This document shows positions 37,436-49,000 of a stretch of DNA of 64,000 bases, piece after piece; the stretch's first letter is position 1, and the number at the start of each line of letters is the position of its first letter. Where the stretch lies: contig CM063284.1 of assembly GCA_032173965.1 (NCBI GenBank), forward strand, positions 116,162,410 to 116,226,409. The letters run 5' to 3'. The position numbers and the translations under genes were made by a program. The notes under the pieces are model-generated. The model was not told the origin of the DNA, did no database searches, and worked only from the letters and a program-made list of their open reading frames with translations. Source of the stretch: Sitta carolinensis. Its lineage: Eukaryota; Chordata; Aves; Passeriformes; Sittidae.

Positions 37436-40400
37436 TCACCCAACAGTCAAATCTCCCTGAGGTACACATTGTATTGTGCCATCTTTCTGCATTATCCACC
37501 ATGTACAACCTGGTCCCTGAGCGAAGACAATCCCACGGATGAGTTTGCCTGTACTGGGGGCAGAATTAATCCAAACTGTCTTCCCTAACAAACCTCTGAC
37601 ATGTACCACTGGGACTTTATCTCCATCTACTGTATGCAGGGGCTCAGACTGGGCAGGGCCTGCTCGGTTGGTAGAGCCTCGGGTGTTAACTAACCAAGTG
37701 GCCCTTGCTAAATGCTGCTCCCAATTTTTGAATGATCCCCCACCCAATGCTTTCAAGGTGGTTTTTAACAGTCCATTGTACCTCTCCACTTTGCCTGCAG
37801 CTGGTGCATGGTAAGGGATATGGTACACCCACTCAATGCCATGTTCCCTAGCCCAGGTGCTGATGAGGCTGTTCTTGAAATGAGTCCCATTGTCTGACTC
37901 AATTCTCTCAGGGGTACCATGCCTCCACAGGACTTGCTTTTCAAGGCCCAGGATGGTGTTCCGGGCAGTGGCGTGAGACACTGGGTGGGTCTCCAACCAT
38001 CCTGTGGTGGCTTCTACCATTGTGAGCACGTAGCGCTTGCCTTGACGTGTTTGGGGCAGTGTGATGTAGTCAACCTGCCAGGCCTCCCCATACTTGTACT
38101 TAGACCACCGCCCCCCATACCAGAGGGGCTTCACCCTTTTGGCCTGCTTGATGGCAGCACATGTCTCACAGTCGTGGATAATCTGGGAAATACTGTCCAT
38201 GGTTAGATCCACCCCTCGGTCTCGTGCCCACTTATAGGTGGCATCTCTACCCTGATGGCCCGAGGCATCATGGGCCCATCGAGCTACAAACAACTCTCCC
38301 TTGTGTTGCCAATCTAAGTCTATCTTTGACACCTCTATCTTTGCAGCCTGGTCTACCTGGTCATTGTTGTGGTGCTCCTCATTAGCTCTACTCTTGGGGA
38401 TATGGGCATCTACATGGCGGACTTTCACAGGCAGCTTCTCTACCCGACTAGCAATGTCTTTCCACTCTTCAGCAGCCCAGATTGGTTTTCCTCTACGCTG
38501 CCAGTTAGCCTTTCTCCACTTCTCTAGCCATCCCCACAGAGCATTTGCTACCATCCATGAATCAGTGTATAGGTAGAGCTTTGGCCACTTCTCTCTCTCA
38601 GCAATGTCCAGAGCCAGTTGAACAGCTTTGAGTTCAGCAAATTGGCTTGATCCACCTTCTCCTTCAGTAGCTTGTGCAACCTGTCGTGTGGGGCTCCATA
38701 CAGCTGCTTTCCACTTCCGGTTCATCCCTACGATACGACAGGAACCATCAGTGAAAAGGGCGTAGCCTGTTTCTTCTGGGGGCAGTTGGTTGTATGGTGG
38801 AGCTTCTTCAGCCCGTGTCACTTGTTCCTGTTCCTCTTCATCCATGAGACCAAAGTTTTCACCTTCCGGCCAATTCATAATTATCTCTAAAATTCCAGGG
38901 CGATTTGGGTTTCCAATTCGGGCGCGCTGTGTGATGAGGGCAATCCACTTGCTCCATGTGGCGTCAGTGGCATGGTGGGTGGAAGGAACCTTTCCCTTGA
39001 ACATCCACCCCAGCACTGGTAGTCGGGGTGCCAGGAGGAGTTGTGTTTCAGTACCTATCACCTCTGAGGCAGCTTGGACTCCTTCATAGGCTGCTAAAAT
39101 TTCCTTCTCTGTCGGGGTATAATTGGCTTCTGACCCTCTATAACTTCGGCTCCAGAATCCCAGTGGTCGGCCTCGGGTCTCCCCAGGCACCTTCTGCCAC
39201 AGACTCCAGGACAGACCATGGCTCCCAGCTGCAGAGTAGAGCACATTCTTCACCTCTGGTCCCGTTCTGACCGGGCCAAGGGCCACCGCATGAGTGATCT
39301 CCTGTTTGATCTGGGCGAAAGCTTGCTGCTGTTCAGGGCCCCAGTGGAAATCGTTCTTCTTCCGGGTGACAAAGTAGAGAGGGCTCACGATCTGGCTGTA
39401 CTCTGGAATGTGCATTCTCCAAAAGCCTATGGCGCCTAGGAAAGCTTGTGTTTCCTTCTTGCTAGTTGGTGGAGACATTGCTGTGATCTTGTTGATGACC
39501 TCAGTGGGAATCTGCCGCCGTCCATCTTGCCACTTTATTCCCAGGAACTGGATCTCTCGGGCAGGTCCCTTGACTTTACTCTTCTTGATAGCAAATCCGG
39601 CTTTCAGGAGGATTTGGATGATTTTCGCTCCTTTCTCAAACACTTCTGTTGCCGTGTTCCCCCACACAATGATATCATCGATGTACTGCAGGTGTTCTGG
39701 AGCCTCACCCTTTTCCAGTGCAGTCTGAATCAGTCCATGGCAGATGGTGGGACTGTGTTTCCACCCCTGGGGCAGTCGGTTCCAGGTGTACTGCACACCC
39801 CTCCAGGTGAAAGCAAACTGAGGCCTACATTCTACTGCCAAAGGAATGGAGAAAAAGGCATTTGCAATGTCAATAGTAGCATACCACTTTGCTGCCTTGG
39901 ACTCTAGCTCGTACTGGAGCTCCAGCATGTCTGGCACAGCAGCACTCAATGGTGGAGTCACTTCATTCAAGCCACGATAGTCCACAGTCAATCTCCATTC
40001 TCCTCCAGATTTGCGCACAGGCCAGATGGGGCTGTTGAAGGGTGAGTGGGTTTTGCTGACCACCCCTTGGCTCTCCTTAGTATCATCATGGTACTTCTCC
40101 TTCAAGTACTTTCCTACCTTGGCTGGGTTCTGAATTTGTTCACGTGGAAAGTCCCAGGATACAGGATCAGAAAATTCCTTCAGGGTTTGGCCCATATCCT
40201 CCCATTCTCCACACCACTCAGGATTCTGCACACCTGGCTTTACTTCTGGGTCAGGGGTCTCAGCAGCTACTCTGGAGATCTCAGCCCTCATTCTAGAGAA
40301 GTTGCAGACTATATAGAGGAAACCTACCAGCTGAAATACCAGAAAGGTGGTATCCTTGGCATTCAAAGGAAACTGAACATTCTTAAAAAGTGATGTAACA

Positions 40401-40798
40401 GTTTCAAAGGAGAAGAGGGAAAGGAGAGGTTGAAAAGCCTCATCCCCTCCTTCTTCTCTAACCAACTGAGTGTAATTACTAATAAACCCCCAAAACATGC
40501 TATTGGAACTGGGACGCAAGGTAAGACGAAAGATCCATAAACCAAACATACCTGCCACCAACTCCAGTACCTTTATGAACTTCCTATAAATCATTATCAC
40601 TGAGCCCAGTACAATAGCTATTCTAATACATGCTCCTCTACAGTAAAAACTACGTGTTAGGAACAACACTGGAGCTATTTCCGAATAAGAGAATAAACCT
40701 AAAGACCAGAAAGGTATTAAAACCTCAAAAAAGCCTAGGGAACAGAAACCCAGAAAGGCCTCCACCGAGAGAGACATTATGAGTTCAAGCAACAACAT
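37436..40798 (-). CDS. pol: ERV fusion protein: hydrophobic leader, RT, RNase H, integrase
   Basis: This is one uninterrupted frame of 1120 residues starting 72 bases after the primer site. Residues 1-170 are very hydrophobic, with likely membrane segments near 10-36, 58-72, 76-94 and 150-166. Residues about 175-244 are hydrophilic and may be a Gag remnant. Reverse transcriptase starts near 245, with Asp310, the LPQGW motif at 342-346 and YIDD at 372-375. RNase H follows with Asp684, Glu722, Asp746 and a distal Asp at 813 or 816. Integrase has a zinc-binding His/His/Cys/Cys set (843, 848, 877, 880) and a DD35E core (Asp910, Asp969, Glu1005). The protein would copy viral RNA to DNA and insert it. 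No protease, capsid or nucleocapsid region is present, so particle formation would need proteins from another element. All catalytic residues are intact. The domain calls are firm; the origin of the leader is inference. Confidence 0.93.
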   Translation of the reverse strand: MLLLELIMSLSVEAFLGFCSLGFFEVLIPFWSLGLFSYSEIAPVLFLTRSFYCRGACIRIAIVLGSVIMIYRKFIKVLELVAGMFGLWIFRLTLRPSSNSMFWGFISNYTQLVREEGGDEAFQPLLSLFSFETVTSLFKNVQFPLNAKDTTFLVFQLVGFLYIVCNFSRMRAEISRVAAETPDPEVKPGVQNPEWCGEWEDMGQTLKEFSDPVSWDFPREQIQNPAKVGKYLKEKYHDDTKESQGVVSKTHSPFNSPIWPVRKSGGEWRLTVDYRGLNEVTPPLSAAVPDMLELQYELESKAAKWYATIDIANAFFSIPLAVECRPQFAFTWRGVQYTWNRLPQGWKHSPTICHGLIQTALEKGEAPEHLQYIDDIIVWGNTATEVFEKGAKIIQILLKAGFAIKKSKVKGPAREIQFLGIKWQDGRRQIPTEVINKITAMSPPTSKKETQAFLGAIGFWRMHIPEYSQIVSPLYFVTRKKNDFHWGPEQQQAFAQIKQEITHAVALGPVRTGPEVKNVLYSAAGSHGLSWSLWQKVPGETRGRPLGFWSRSYRGSEANYTPTEKEILAAYEGVQAASEVIGTETQLLLAPRLPVLGWMFKGKVPSTHHATDATWSKWIALITQRARIGNPNRPGILEIIMNWPEGENFGLMDEEEQEQVTRAEEAPPYNQLPPEETGYALFTDGSCRIVGMNRKWKAAVWSPTRQVAQATEGEGGSSQFAELKAVQLALDIAEREKWPKLYLYTDSWMVANALWGWLEKWRKANWQRRGKPIWAAEEWKDIASRVEKLPVKVRHVDAHIPKSRANEEHHNNDQVDQAAKIEVSKIDLDWQHKGELFVARWAHDASGHQGRDATYKWARDRGVDLTMDSISQIIHDCETCAAIKQAKRVKPLWYGGRWSKYKYGEAWQVDYITLPQTRQGKRYVLTMVEATTGWLETHPVSHATARNTILGLEKQVLWRHGTPERIESDNGTHFKNSLISTWAREHGIEWVYHIPYHAPAAGKVERYNGLLKTTLKALGGGSFKNWEQHLARATWLVNTRGSTNRAGPAQSEPLHTVDGDKVPVVHVRGLLGKTVWINSAPSTGKLIRGIVFAQGPGCTWWIMQKDGTIQCVPQGDLTVG

Positions 40799-40870
40799 AG
40801 CTGCTGACTGCTTTATCCCAATACAAAGTACAACTAAAATACAATCAGTACAATTTTTCCACTTTCTCCA

Positions 40871-40888
40871 GCCTCGTGTTGGGCGCCA
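40871..40888 (-). promoter_or_regulatory. Primer binding site, lysine-tRNA-like
   Basis: The minus strand reads TGGCGCCCAACACGAGGC. The first 11 bases fit the 3-prime end complement expected for a lysine tRNA (TGGCGCCCAAC); the remaining seven match less well. A 12-base gap (40889-40900) separates it from the LTR. The tRNA assignment comes from memory of common primer sites, not a search. Confidence 0.75.
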
Positions 40889-40900
40889 ATTAACTGTATA

Positions 40901-41573
40901 TGTCTTGGTTTAAGGCAAATTTGGGAAGGGACCTCAAAATAGGTCCCTCCAGAAAACCAATCCAATGGCCCCTTCCCCCAACTGGTTCAGGAAAGGAGAA
41001 GAGGAGAAACAAAACAAAACAAAAAAAAAAAATCCTTAGAGGAAAGTGGAAAAAATGTATTTATTTAACAGGCCAAGCACAACAAATGAACATCAAGGAA
41101 CAAAACCTCCTGCTTCTCCGCAGAGATGACCAATCCAGCCAGTCTGTGCCGTGGGTGCAGCTCGGCTCGCTCAGTCTGTGTCAGTCCCTGGCACTGGGAA
41201 ATGCCAGGCCCAAGCCAGGCCCAGTGGGCCACAGGGATGAGCTCTTGGTGCTCTGCTGGGGTTAGTCCAGAGTAGGTTTGAACAGTTCCAAGGAAAAAAA
41301 AAGGAAAAGAAACTCACAGTCTGGAAAACTTCTCTGCTTCAGCTAGCCACGAACTAACAGAAAGCCAAAGAGAGCTCTCTCCTGCCGTCCACACTGCAGC
41401 CAACACTCGCTGTGTCCTCCAAAACTGCAAATTCTTATCTTGATGTTTTGAAAACACCCGCCTCAGACATTCCACTGCTTCTTCTTCACTCTTAGATCCA
41501 GTCTTAAAGGTGCAGAACTCATTTTTGATTTAAACAGACGAATGGGGATACAATTCAGCAGTAACCCAGGACA
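40901..41573 (-). repeat. 5-prime LTR of the ERV (right copy)
   Basis: This 673-bp copy is followed by the TCTCC duplication at 41574-41578. On the minus strand it would drive transcription of the pol frame. The AATAAA signal is at 41060-41065 (minus). It matches the left LTR except for two substitutions (41032, 41223) and a one-base indel. The minus-strand LTR end is separated from the primer binding site by 12 bases, longer than the usual few bases. Confidence 0.95.
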
Positions 41574-41578
41574 TCTCC
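41574..41578. repeat. Target-site duplication, right of ERV
   Basis: TCTCC immediately follows the right LTR and matches 36616-36620. Removing the element and one copy rejoins an older repeat without a gap. Confidence 0.85.
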
Positions 41579-41685
41579 CTCTCCTTATTTCATTCTGTGG
41601 ACTTTTTCTGCCCCTGCTGAGGAAGGAGAAATGATCAAGCAGTCTGGCTGGTACCTGGTGGCAACAAACCAAGGGATCAGTAGAT
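41579..41685 (+). repeat. Older LTR-type repeat, right part
   Basis: This continues the repeat from 36620: CTCTCCTTATTTC, then CCCCTGCTGAGGAAGG, GAAATGATCAAGCAG and GGTACCTGGTGGC. Similar terminal motifs close the avian repeat recalled for the left part. The far end is approximate. Confidence 0.6.
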
Positions 41686-43031
41686 TGCTGCTCAAAATGA
41701 AAGTGCAACAGATTGTTACTAAAAGCAAAATAAGTCAATAGATCTAACTAAGCCTGATAATCCTCCATCTAATTTTGTGAGTTTCATTAATTGATTTCCC
41801 TTAAGTTTTTTTTTTTTATTTATTTTTGTTCATGTTATAACACGTAGGAAAAAATATTTATGTTTGTACACTTGGAATACTAGATAACCTAACAGGATGA
41901 CCCCAGTGCCAGCTTGGAGGAACCAGAAGAAAAGATCTGCATCAGCTCACAGTGTCTTTCTTGGGATACAATATTAGAAAAATGATAACAGGCTGCATAA
42001 ACTTCCCTTAGGAAAGGTTTAGGACAGCTGATCCTTTTGAAGAGGTGAAAAGATGATCTCTGGAGTTTATTTTCCGCTGTGTTTCCCAAGATTTTGGGAA
42101 ATCTGGTGATAACATCCTTTTCTATGAAACAATGGTTTCAGAAGGTCAGTGAAAGCCTAAAAGTGAAGATATCATCACTGGTGAATGATATGACTACTGA
42201 AAATCTAATCTGCAGCCAGCCTGCAACTCTCCAGCTCTTCTAAGTGAACATTTTTATTTAATTTTAGCTATATTTTACTTTCAAAACTCAATTCACTCAC
42301 AGTTAAGTAGCTCACATTCTAGGTTTGTAAATAGCTTGTCTGGTAAATGTGGGAGAGATGCTGGCAGCAAGCATCCACCTTCAATGTTTTGATTAGTTCT
42401 GCTTGGCTTGTATCATCAGTTGAGTGAATGTGAGATTGTGCACATTAGATGGAGTAATGTCTTTATGGTGACTTGGCAATTATTTAACCACTACATTGTA
42501 CCCCAAACTCCATCTTTCTCAGATAAATAAAACAAGTCTGTCATTATCCATCCAGAGTAGGAATGAATGATTACCGCATACATATAATTCATTGAAAGAC
42601 ATAATAACACACTTTTAATATGCTTCAGGTTGAACTGGCAAATGAATATCCTTCTGTGGAAAAAACTCATGCAGACATTTTGGTTTTCAGGAAGTATCGC
42701 TGTTCAAAAGTGCTCAGAGTCTGTTGGATCTTGTAGACATTCTGAGTCTCTAAATCAGGCCCCATGTACTGATATAGTAGAGGGAAGGAGAGGATGAATT
42801 CTGCATGTTTCCCTGCAAAGCATGCAGAGCTATTCAGTTGCTTGTAAAATACTGGGATTTTTTTCAAGGGGTGGATAAACTAATTCCTCAAAATTTCTGG
42901 GCAGAGGGAGACAGACCATGACTTCTAGTATGTCACAGCAGTCAGAACATGACTCTTAGTACACTTCTGTGCTGAAATGATGTACAAAAAAGTAATCATG
43001 TGTAAAATATGATATTTTTATGATATGTATG
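41686..43031. other. Noncoding, nothing recognised
   Basis: AT-rich sequence with a T-run near 41807; no feature supported. Confidence 0.55.
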
Positions 43032-43093
43032 TGTTGACCTAATTGAATTTTAAAGGTCCCTTTCAACTAACCCATTCCAAGATTCTGCAATTT
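43032..43093 (+). mobile_element. CR1 LINE 3-prime remnant
   Basis: Only the terminal part is left: TTTAAAGGTCCCTTTCAACT followed by CCATTCCAAGATTCTGCAA, a decayed copy of the CR1 end on the plus strand. Confidence 0.7.
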
Positions 43094-46000
43094 CAGAAGT
43101 GTATTCACACTTTTTCTGAATGCTTTTGCAGATAAACCCTCAGCTTGAGCCTGAAAGCTGTGCTGATTCTAGGAAATCGGGCAAGCAGGGATGGTGGCTC
43201 TGTGTCACTGAGCCACCTGATTTGTAGCTGAGCTGCAGTGCTCATCTCTGAGATATCTGATTGCCAAATGAGGAGAGGAAGGAAGGCTCTCCAAAACCAG
43301 GTGATTAATTTGGTGCATGGGAAGACTGACATCTCAAATTTGATGTGTGAGTAGGGTAGTGAATTTGGTCCTTTCTCCTTCTTGCTTTCTTTCATGTTTA
43401 CGTGCATTCTCAGGTCATAATTAAAGCATTGGTCTCAATAACTTGGGGTTCATAGAGTACTGGTCCAAACGCAGAAACTATTTTTTGTGAGATATATCAA
43501 GTGTTCATTCTAAAGGCTGAGTGATGAAAGGACTATTCACTCTCTACATCAGGTTGAACTTATCTGGTCCACCTTCCTTCTGCCTACTGAGTTTATTAGG
43601 ATTCCATAATAACTGAAAAGAAGCTTATTTAATCAATTTGGTTAGAATTGGCAGCAAAATATTTGAACTTTTCTTACCTTTCCTTTTCAGCCATTGTGAC
43701 AAAACAAGACAGATGAGTACCAGAAAAACATATCAATATTTGTAATAATTTTTTTAAAGACAACGGTCTTCAAAAAACCTTTGGAGTCTCTACAGAAGCT
43801 ATAGCTATTCAGTCAGTGTGTGTAGGTGGGTTCCCAGGCTGTGCATGGGCTTGTTGAAGACATGCAGACATTACCTGTGCTTCACAATTCTCCTCGTGTG
43901 TAGTTGCCTGGAGGATTGGCACTGTCTCATGTCTTTAAGAAATGCAAATGTTTCAGAGCAGGGGTAAGAAAAAAAAAAAAGAGTATATTGTTGCTTTAAG
44001 ACTTTAGAATCTGGCAGCAATATAATAAAATATTTCCCTCTTTGTCAGTGTTCATTTTAATGCATTTTTGGAGATGTGGCAGCAAATTAAAGTCAGAGAG
44101 ATCAGTGCGGTTGGAAATATTTAATTTTCACAAAGTGGAAGTACTGGACTCCTGTGGAGTCCTAAATCCTGAAGCTAATATATAGTCCCCAACTTTGCTT
44201 TCATTTAAGTCATTGGCAAAATTCCCATTGACTTCAAGTGAAGCAGCATTGGCCCAGTTTCAAAAAAGAAGTATTATTAGGTTTAACATTTTAAACCCAC
44301 AAACATAAAGAACAGTCTTAACATTATCATGATTGAGAATTTTATTTTCAAATGCATTTGACAGTATAGTCAAACAAAGAAATGTAGCTTATCTTTTAAA
44401 CTTTCAAATTGCTAGGTTGAACAAAATGGGAACTGCTTTCAATTAAATCATGCATTGAAAAGTATCAGGACAGAATTGCCTTTGACAGAGAAGAAAAACT
44501 GTATCTCATTGTAGTCCATTCATTGGTGTATGCTCCAGAATCCTCAAGCAAATATCATAAATCCACATGACATCCTTGTGTGTTCTAGCAGATGTTGCAT
44601 TTGAGTCTCAGAGTTAGCTGAAAGATGTGTTAAAACTCATGTAACCAGGCAGCTTCCTGTCAGCCACCCATCTGAGAAGTCTCAGAAGCTCTGCTAACTA
44701 CAGTGAGGTTTTGGATGAAGTTACACACCAGAAATTGGCTCCAGATTTGTCCATTACAGAGGAGAAGACCATGTGAAGTACAGCTGAAATCTCCCACAAC
44801 AAGCCAATCAAAAATGCTTTTGAGATTTCTGTCATTACAGCTTCGGAAAAAATTCAGTTTTAGGGGCATGTGTGCAAAATATCAGAGCAAAGAGTGTTGC
44901 CAGGATTAAAGGCTGCTGTAACCAGCTCTATCTGGCACTGTTCACTGAGTGATGGAGTGTCTCAGGCATTGTCCTACCTGTTGCACCTTGGGGGGCTGCC
45001 TACTCTTCAGTGGCACAAGTGACAACACCTCATGGCAGACACCGTACTAAAAATAAAAGGGCAAAAGAATGCATGTGCCAGGTGCTCCTGAAGACAGGGA
45101 ATTAGATCCTGTTTTGAGTATAGGGATAGTTCAGCAGGAGAGAGGAGGGGGCTGCAAGGTTGTGTTTCTTTGAGGCTCAGGTGCACTCCAGAGGTGTGGA
45201 CTGCACACCTGGGTCCACAGTGTCAGCAAGCAGCAATGACTTCATCACAAGGAACATCTTGACTAGACCAGGCGTGCCTGGCTTCCAGTCTCTTCATAAA
45301 AAGGGCTTTCAGAACCATCTTCTTCCCCAGTCTTTCCTGTAGAGCCTCTGGTGTCTGTTTACTTACTGTTTCTAGCTGTAATGGCTTGCTTGGCATACAG
45401 CTGGGTTCAGAGGATCCTGTACCCAGAGGATGTCTTCCTCCCTACAGCAGCATGCTGGAGACAGTGAGTGAATGGGCTCTGAGGAATCAGTCAGTCAGGT
45501 TCTACCAAAAAATACACTAATATTTGATCTGTTCTCTTCCTCTATGCATTAGATGTTGATCGGGTTTTGTTTGTTCAGTCATATATAAGATTTCTATGGT
45601 GTGTTTGATTTCCTTTTGTGCTATTGAAATAAAGGAAACATAAAATTCAAAGGCAGTCAAGAGTAGAGGTATTATATACTAACTTTTTAGAGCTGAGGGA
45701 TTTCAAAGAAAGTACTGTGAGAAGCTCTAGATGATGGTTGTGTACTGCACGGACCAAAGTGTGAGCAGGGACTGCCATTGTGCTGCCAATGGCTACAAAT
45801 TCCCTGTTTTCTTTCACAGAGATGGGGGAGGAATGACTTCCCATTTTCAGAAGTGATCGGGCACCTGATGTGTTTAAGGTCTGACAGGGCCTCTAGCAGT
45901 CATGGACAGATACTTAACACTGCCCATGAGAATACAAGAGTATGAAAAAGTCCTCAGGATTTGCTTTTTGCCATTAGGAAGAAATAAAAAGTACTTGTCT

Positions 46001-49000
46001 TATAATTGGATGATCAATAAACAAATTTACTGCAACATCCAAGCTTCCCAGCACTTGCAAGTGGAGTTCAAATGGACAGGATTAAGTGACTAGTGATAGT
46101 AACAATAACTGGAAAAATGTATGATTGGTTAAAAAATGAACCCTTGTACACTGACAGCTGAACGAACATGATTGTATTTACGATATGGAAGATGAACCTG
46201 TTCATCCACTGCTCTCTACTACAGCAATTGCAGATGTTGCAAACACAGTAACTGAAGGGAAATTATTCTGCTATTTTTTTTTTTGCTGACAAGCCCATTC
46301 AAATAAACAATAACTGCAATTTACCATGGATCCAGAATAATTCTTTTCAGAAGACTTCAACAAAGAGCAGTGAATCTTTCCTGAATCCATCTGTTTTCAT
46401 GTTTGTTTATCATAATACAGAGGGGTCATGTGCTGAGTAAACAGGTTGTTTTAGAATGTTAATAACTCCTAAGTTATTTGTTGAGACTTGGTGACTAAAC
46501 AAACTCAGAGACATAAATTAGTTGGTTCCAGGAATGGACCATGACTACATAACTCAGTTTACCAACAAAAGATAAAACTCCTGTAAAGCGTTATCTTTAT
46601 TTCAGAGTATGATGGCAAACAATTTTAATATCTATTTTTCAAGGCTTGATTCTCTTCCACCAAATGGGGTGTTTCATCACTAAGCCAGACACTGAAAAGT
46701 CAGAGTCGGACCACTAATGAAGTCTAAATCCAGTTAATGCAGGATGAGTACTCCTGAATGTTTCACATTATACACTTTTAAAATGTACATTTTGAAGTAT
46801 ACCTGTGTCTTCCTAGAAATATTCAGTGCCTGTAATAAGGGGGAAAATGCCAGGGTGAGACAGACTTTGGGGTTTTTTCAGTTAAAAGTGTGTATTTTCT
46901 TGTTGACACAGAGTGTAACTACTAAGGAATATTTGACAATTGTCTTTGAGATTACAGATCTTTCCCCAAAACACCATATTTAAATGCTGTCTCATTATCC
47001 ACAGTTGATGCTCTTACCATTCCGTTTTATAGCAACCATTTTTCAAATGGCTTTTGAGTCAGTGCCTACACCAGTAGCCATTGTCTCTTTGAACACTCTG
47101 TTTTGCCTGGTATCTAAACTGCTGACTACACAAGATCTAGAAGATTAATTACTGCATATATTCAAACATCAAACATCAAAATGGCTGCTGTCTTTGACAG
47201 AAACTCCGTTAAATGCTGGAAGTGGCCTAAGCTAGACATTCCCAGTACTAGCAATGCATTAGAGAAATCAGAAATGCATTTACCATTTAATATGTTAAAT
47301 ACTACAGAGCTGGGATAAATGCATCAGAAAATACAGTGTGTAACTTCCTTACCCCTCTCTCTCTCTGTTCTCTTTTTCAAGAACTGTTGTTTACACTGAT
47401 ACTTCCTGTGTTGATACAGAAGTTATGCTACCTCTGCTGGTAAATATGGCTATTTTAATCTGTTTGCATGTGTATGTGTTGATACAGCAAAAAATATGCT
47501 TGGTACATCCTCTGGTGGCAACACTTGGAAACATCAGTCAGGTGTGCAAAAAAACCGACTCCAGTTTCTGCCTTTGTGTTTTAGAGATGCTTTTTTCCCT
47601 GTTTAGGCAGTGGAGACGTAGTGGGCAAGAGTGTTCAAGAGTTGCTGCTGGAGAGAAGAAAGCCTTCATCCCAGGCTGTCCCAGGATTGGGTCACAGGGT
47701 TGTTCACCACAAGAGTTCAGAGGGCTCATGGCACATTCATCTTTTCCGCCCCTCTATGCCATGCTGCCACCTCACACTGCTGTTTTTATGGAGCAGAAAC
47801 AAAACTGTGGAAGAGGTTCGGGGGGGCGAGGGGGGCGGGGTTCTCATGCCCACGGAAACTGCAGCGGCTCTTTTGAAGCACTGGCACTCAGACCAGGTGG
47901 TAAAAGGAGGAAGGCGCAGGTGACTCTCTGTATTTCATACAGGACTACTGAGGCAGTTTCCACTAAAATGGATGAGCCTGGCTGAGTGGAAGAGGAGCCC
48001 CTGGCCTTTGAGAACCAGCACCATGAGGTCCCATCATCTGTCTCTCTGCTTCTTTTTCCCAGAACACTCAGACCTTCTCACCTCTAGAAGCCAGTGAGCT
48101 GCTTGATGTCACTTCTGGATTAATAATATACACAAAGAATGAAGAAAGAGGTATGAAATAGGCATGAAATGATATTAATTTAAAATTGGCTAGAACATGA
48201 TCATTTGAGGAACATGTGTAAATAGTTTTTTTTCTGATTAGGTTTTCTGTTTTATCAAAAGCCTAGTTGTTTGCTTTTCTTCCCTTTTACCCTTTTAACT
48301 TCAGGAAATGGTCAATATGCAAAAAGTTTTACTGTTCTAATTTTTCCCTCCAACAACAGAGGGGGATTAGTTACTGTTTAATCAGCTGCTTTAGTACCAA
48401 GACTTGTTGATGAAGCCCATGAAATTAAGTTGTGCAGATTTTGAGATTCAGCAGACTTCACAGTGCCAATGTTAAATTTCTGTCTGCTGAGGTAAGTCCT
48501 GTGAGGGAAGCGTAGAGGTCAGGATAGAGGGACATCAGAAACCACCAGGAGGTGATACCAGCTGGGATCAGTAGCATCTGGTGGTCACCTGCATCACAAT
48601 GCTCAGGTGGGATGGTAGCTTCTCTGCACTATAGAGATGATAGACACAATAAAACCAAGAAAAAATTCTGGTGCAGAAAATAGTGGAGTTGGGCACCAGG
48701 CTTTTTTCAGAGGACAGGACTGTCGACAGATGCAACATACAGCTTTAAGGCAGGTAAAAGGCTGTTAAGCACAGAAAAATTTCTGTGTCACTTCCTGAGG
48801 GCACTGCCAGGGCTGTCCCTCCCTAGGGAGGTGCCTGATATGGGACAGTGTGCCCCAGTGCCCCTGGCTGCTCCTGGATGAAGTGGCGGGACAGGAGCAC
48901 ATGCCAAGCCCAGCCCTGCCACCCCAGGGAGGCCCCAGCCCTCATGGTTCCCTACTGCACTGCCATACCCTGAGGGACCCATGAGGCATGGGGACAAGGC

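Larger units (their letters stand above)
36621..41573 (-). mobile_element. Young endogenous retrovirus, ERV-L-like, internally deleted
   Basis: This is a complete two-LTR provirus of 4953 bp lying on the minus strand. Seen directly: direct LTR copies at both ends, each beginning TGTC and ending GACA; a TCTCC duplication at 36616-36620 and 41574-41578; a polypurine tract beside the left LTR; a primer binding site beside the right LTR; and one long pol-type frame between them. The positions of tract and primer site fix the minus orientation. A 5-bp duplication and the pol sequence type fit class III (ERV-L-like) avian elements; the class call rests on family knowledge, not a search. Protease, env and most of gag are absent, because only about 3.6 kb lies between the LTRs. 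The LTRs are about 99.6% identical, so insertion was recent. It sits inside an older LTR-type repeat. Confidence 0.95.

Noticed and set aside
37539..40393. Many plus-strand frames opposite the ERV pol gene
   Set aside because: They are the reverse strand of a real conserved coding region and show no domain of their own.
44660..44869. Minus-strand frame with an LVVGDF fragment resembling a CR1 endonuclease
   Set aside because: The neighbouring residues do not follow CR1 and no flanking CR1 sequence is present.
47425..47985. 186-codon plus-strand open frame
   Set aside because: It lies over a GC-rich patch with fewer stop codons; it has no recognisable domain and overlaps other equally open frames.
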